5,668 bases of DNA, from contig JAFMSB010000131.1 in NCBI GenBank assembly GCA_017353815.1, positions 1 through 5,668 on the forward strand, in the 5' to 3' direction. Each line of letters opens with the position of its first letter. Position 1 is the stretch's first letter. The notes beneath the pieces are model-generated. The model was not told the origin of the DNA. It saw only the letters and a program-made list of their open reading frames with translations, and made no database searches. This document shows positions 4,913 through 5,668 of the stretch, one piece after another. The position numbers were made by a program, and so were the translations under genes. The stretch is from Methylocapsa sp. GTDB lineage: Bacteria > Pseudomonadota > Alphaproteobacteria > Rhizobiales > Beijerinckiaceae.

Positions 4913-5536
4913 ATGGGGATATCGCCCAAAGATGAGCTCGCGCAACTCGCCGAAGAAGCTGCCCGCTGCGTGCGCTGCCCGCTGTACCGCGATGCGACCC
5001 AGGTCGTTTTTGGCGAGGGCCCGGCCGGTGCAAAGATCATGATGATCGGGGAACAGCCAGGAGACCAAGAAGACCGCGCGGGCAGGCCGTTTGTTGGCGC
5101 GGCCGGGCGGGTGCTCGACCAGGCGCTGAACGAAGCGGGCTTGCAGCGCAGCGCGATCTACATCACGAACGCGGTCAAACATTTCAAGCATGAGGTGCGG
5201 GGAAAGCGCCGCCTTCATAAGCATCCAAACCGCTATGAAATTGGGCAATGCCGCTGGTGGCTTGAAAGGGAGTTTGCAGCGATCGATCCGGTTTTTATTG
5301 TTGCTCTTGGCGCCATAGCTGCGAGCGTGCTTATGGGACGGCCAATCACTTTGGCAAATGCGCGTGGCCGCCTGTTGCGCTGGAGGGATGGCCGCGCCGG
5401 TTTTGCTACGATCCATCCCTCAGCCGTGCTCCGCATGCCCGATGATTTATCACGCGCCAGGGCATTTGAAAGTCTTTCCAAGGATCTGCGCAGGGCTCTT
5501 TCGCTTGCAAAAAGTCTCACTTCCGGAAGCGGCTAA
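4913..5536 (+). CDS. udgX: UdgX-like uracil-DNA glycosylase (forms covalent DNA adduct)
   Basis: This encodes 207 residues, matching the roughly 209 of mycobacterial UdgX. The N-terminal CVRC (Cys19, Cys22) and Cys113 fit iron-sulfur ligands; the position holding the remaining Cys in family 4 enzymes is His90 here (NAVKHFK), as in UdgX. Motif A is GEQPGDQED (46-54), with Glu47 corresponding to the catalytic Glu52 of the Mycobacterium smegmatis protein. The UdgX-specific loop is GKRRLHKHP (97-105), with His102 matching His109, the residue that attacks the abasic sugar and traps the enzyme on DNA. The final motif is IHPSAVLRM (167-175). By family knowledge it excises uracil from DNA and stays covalently bound. 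A GTG at 4910 is an alternative start one codon earlier; neither has a strong ribosome site, so expression may be low. No repair partner adjoins it. Confidence 0.93.
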   Translation: MGISPKDELAQLAEEAARCVRCPLYRDATQVVFGEGPAGAKIMMIGEQPGDQEDRAGRPFVGAAGRVLDQALNEAGLQRSAIYITNAVKHFKHEVRGKRRLHKHPNRYEIGQCRWWLEREFAAIDPVFIVALGAIAASVLMGRPITLANARGRLLRWRDGRAGFATIHPSAVLRMPDDLSRARAFESLSKDLRRALSLAKSLTSGSG

Positions 5537-5593
5537 CTAGGAAAGGGATATTTGCCAGGGCTATCCGCCTGTTCGTTCTCTCTGCCATTCCGG

Positions 5594-5612
5594 GCCGTGC
5601 CGGCATTTTTTT
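5594..5612 (+). terminator. Candidate intrinsic terminator after the udgX-like gene
   Basis: GCCG (5594-5597), loop TGC and CGGC (5601-5604) form a short GC stem followed by A and seven T residues (5606-5612). The stem is only 4 bp, but the T tract is the best in the window and lies 57 bases past the stop codon. A longer alternative pairing of TGCC (5583-5586) with GGCA (5602-5605) may add stability. Confidence 0.5.
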
Positions 5613-5638
5613 GATAAGTTAAATAGTTCCAAGCTGCC

Positions 5639-5650
5639 CTTCTTAAGAAG
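5639..5650. repeat. 12-bp perfect palindrome at the window's right end
   Basis: CTTCTTAAGAAG is fully self-complementary and lies in an AT-richer stretch beyond the udgX-like terminator. It could be an operator for the next gene outside the window, or a chance palindrome. No gene is visible between 5537 and 5668. Confidence 0.3.
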
Positions 5651-5668
5651 ACAGCACTTCGAGTTAAG

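Noticed and set aside
4503..4913. Plus-strand frame of 136 codons running through the DUF1328 gene and beyond
   Set aside because: It is out of frame with the clear DUF1328 protein, and its composition (Arg, Gly, His rich) is typical of a shadow frame.
4685..5416. Long minus-strand open frame of 243 codons across the right end
   Set aside because: It is antisense to the well-supported UdgX-like gene and its translation shows no family features.
1..5668. CRISPR array, phage defence cluster or transposase gene
   Set aside because: No regularly spaced repeats, Cas-like proteins, toxin-antitoxin pair or DDE transposase motif was seen.

Overview
The window reads as high-GC bacterial chromosome, most likely from an alphaproteobacterium of the Hyphomicrobiales (rhizobial or methylotroph type). 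This is inferred from codon usage, the style of the two tRNA genes, the AI-2E transporter, a DUF1328 membrane protein and a UdgX-type uracil-DNA glycosylase. Species cannot be named from the sequence alone.

Positions 1-1628 are the end of a mobile element: two tyrosine recombinase genes in the same direction, overlapping by 7 bases. The first is cut by the window edge and the second is complete, with all six catalytic positions present. The layout resembles multi-recombinase elements (RIT or GInt type) rather than a single phage integrase. Positions 1629-2083 hold no convincing gene. They do hold an odd interleaved inverted repeat just after the recombinase stop, a minus-strand terminator-like hairpin and a 9-base direct repeat. 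A tRNA-Arg(UCG) gene on the minus strand (2084-2160) points its 3' end at the recombinases, the usual geometry of an integration site, but no second copy of the tRNA end lies in the window.

From 2161 onward the content looks like ordinary chromosome. An AI-2E family membrane transporter (2429-3610) is followed by a tRNA-Leu(UAA) gene (3661-3742) whose acceptor stem has two mismatches and which lacks an encoded CCA. A 59-residue single-helix membrane protein on the minus strand (3945-4124) has a good ribosome binding site and no known family. It is separated by a 427-base intergenic region from a DUF1328 small membrane protein on the plus strand (4552-4731). The latter is preceded by a candidate general-stress (EcfG-type) promoter and a palindrome. 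The last gene (4913-5536) encodes a UdgX-like glycosylase that, by family knowledge, excises uracil and remains covalently joined to the abasic site through a histidine.

No single coherent novel system stands out. The best leads are the recombinase tandem with its adjacent repeat, the defective-looking tRNA-Leu, the uncharacterised 59-residue protein, and the possible stress control of DUF1328 next to a DNA repair gene.
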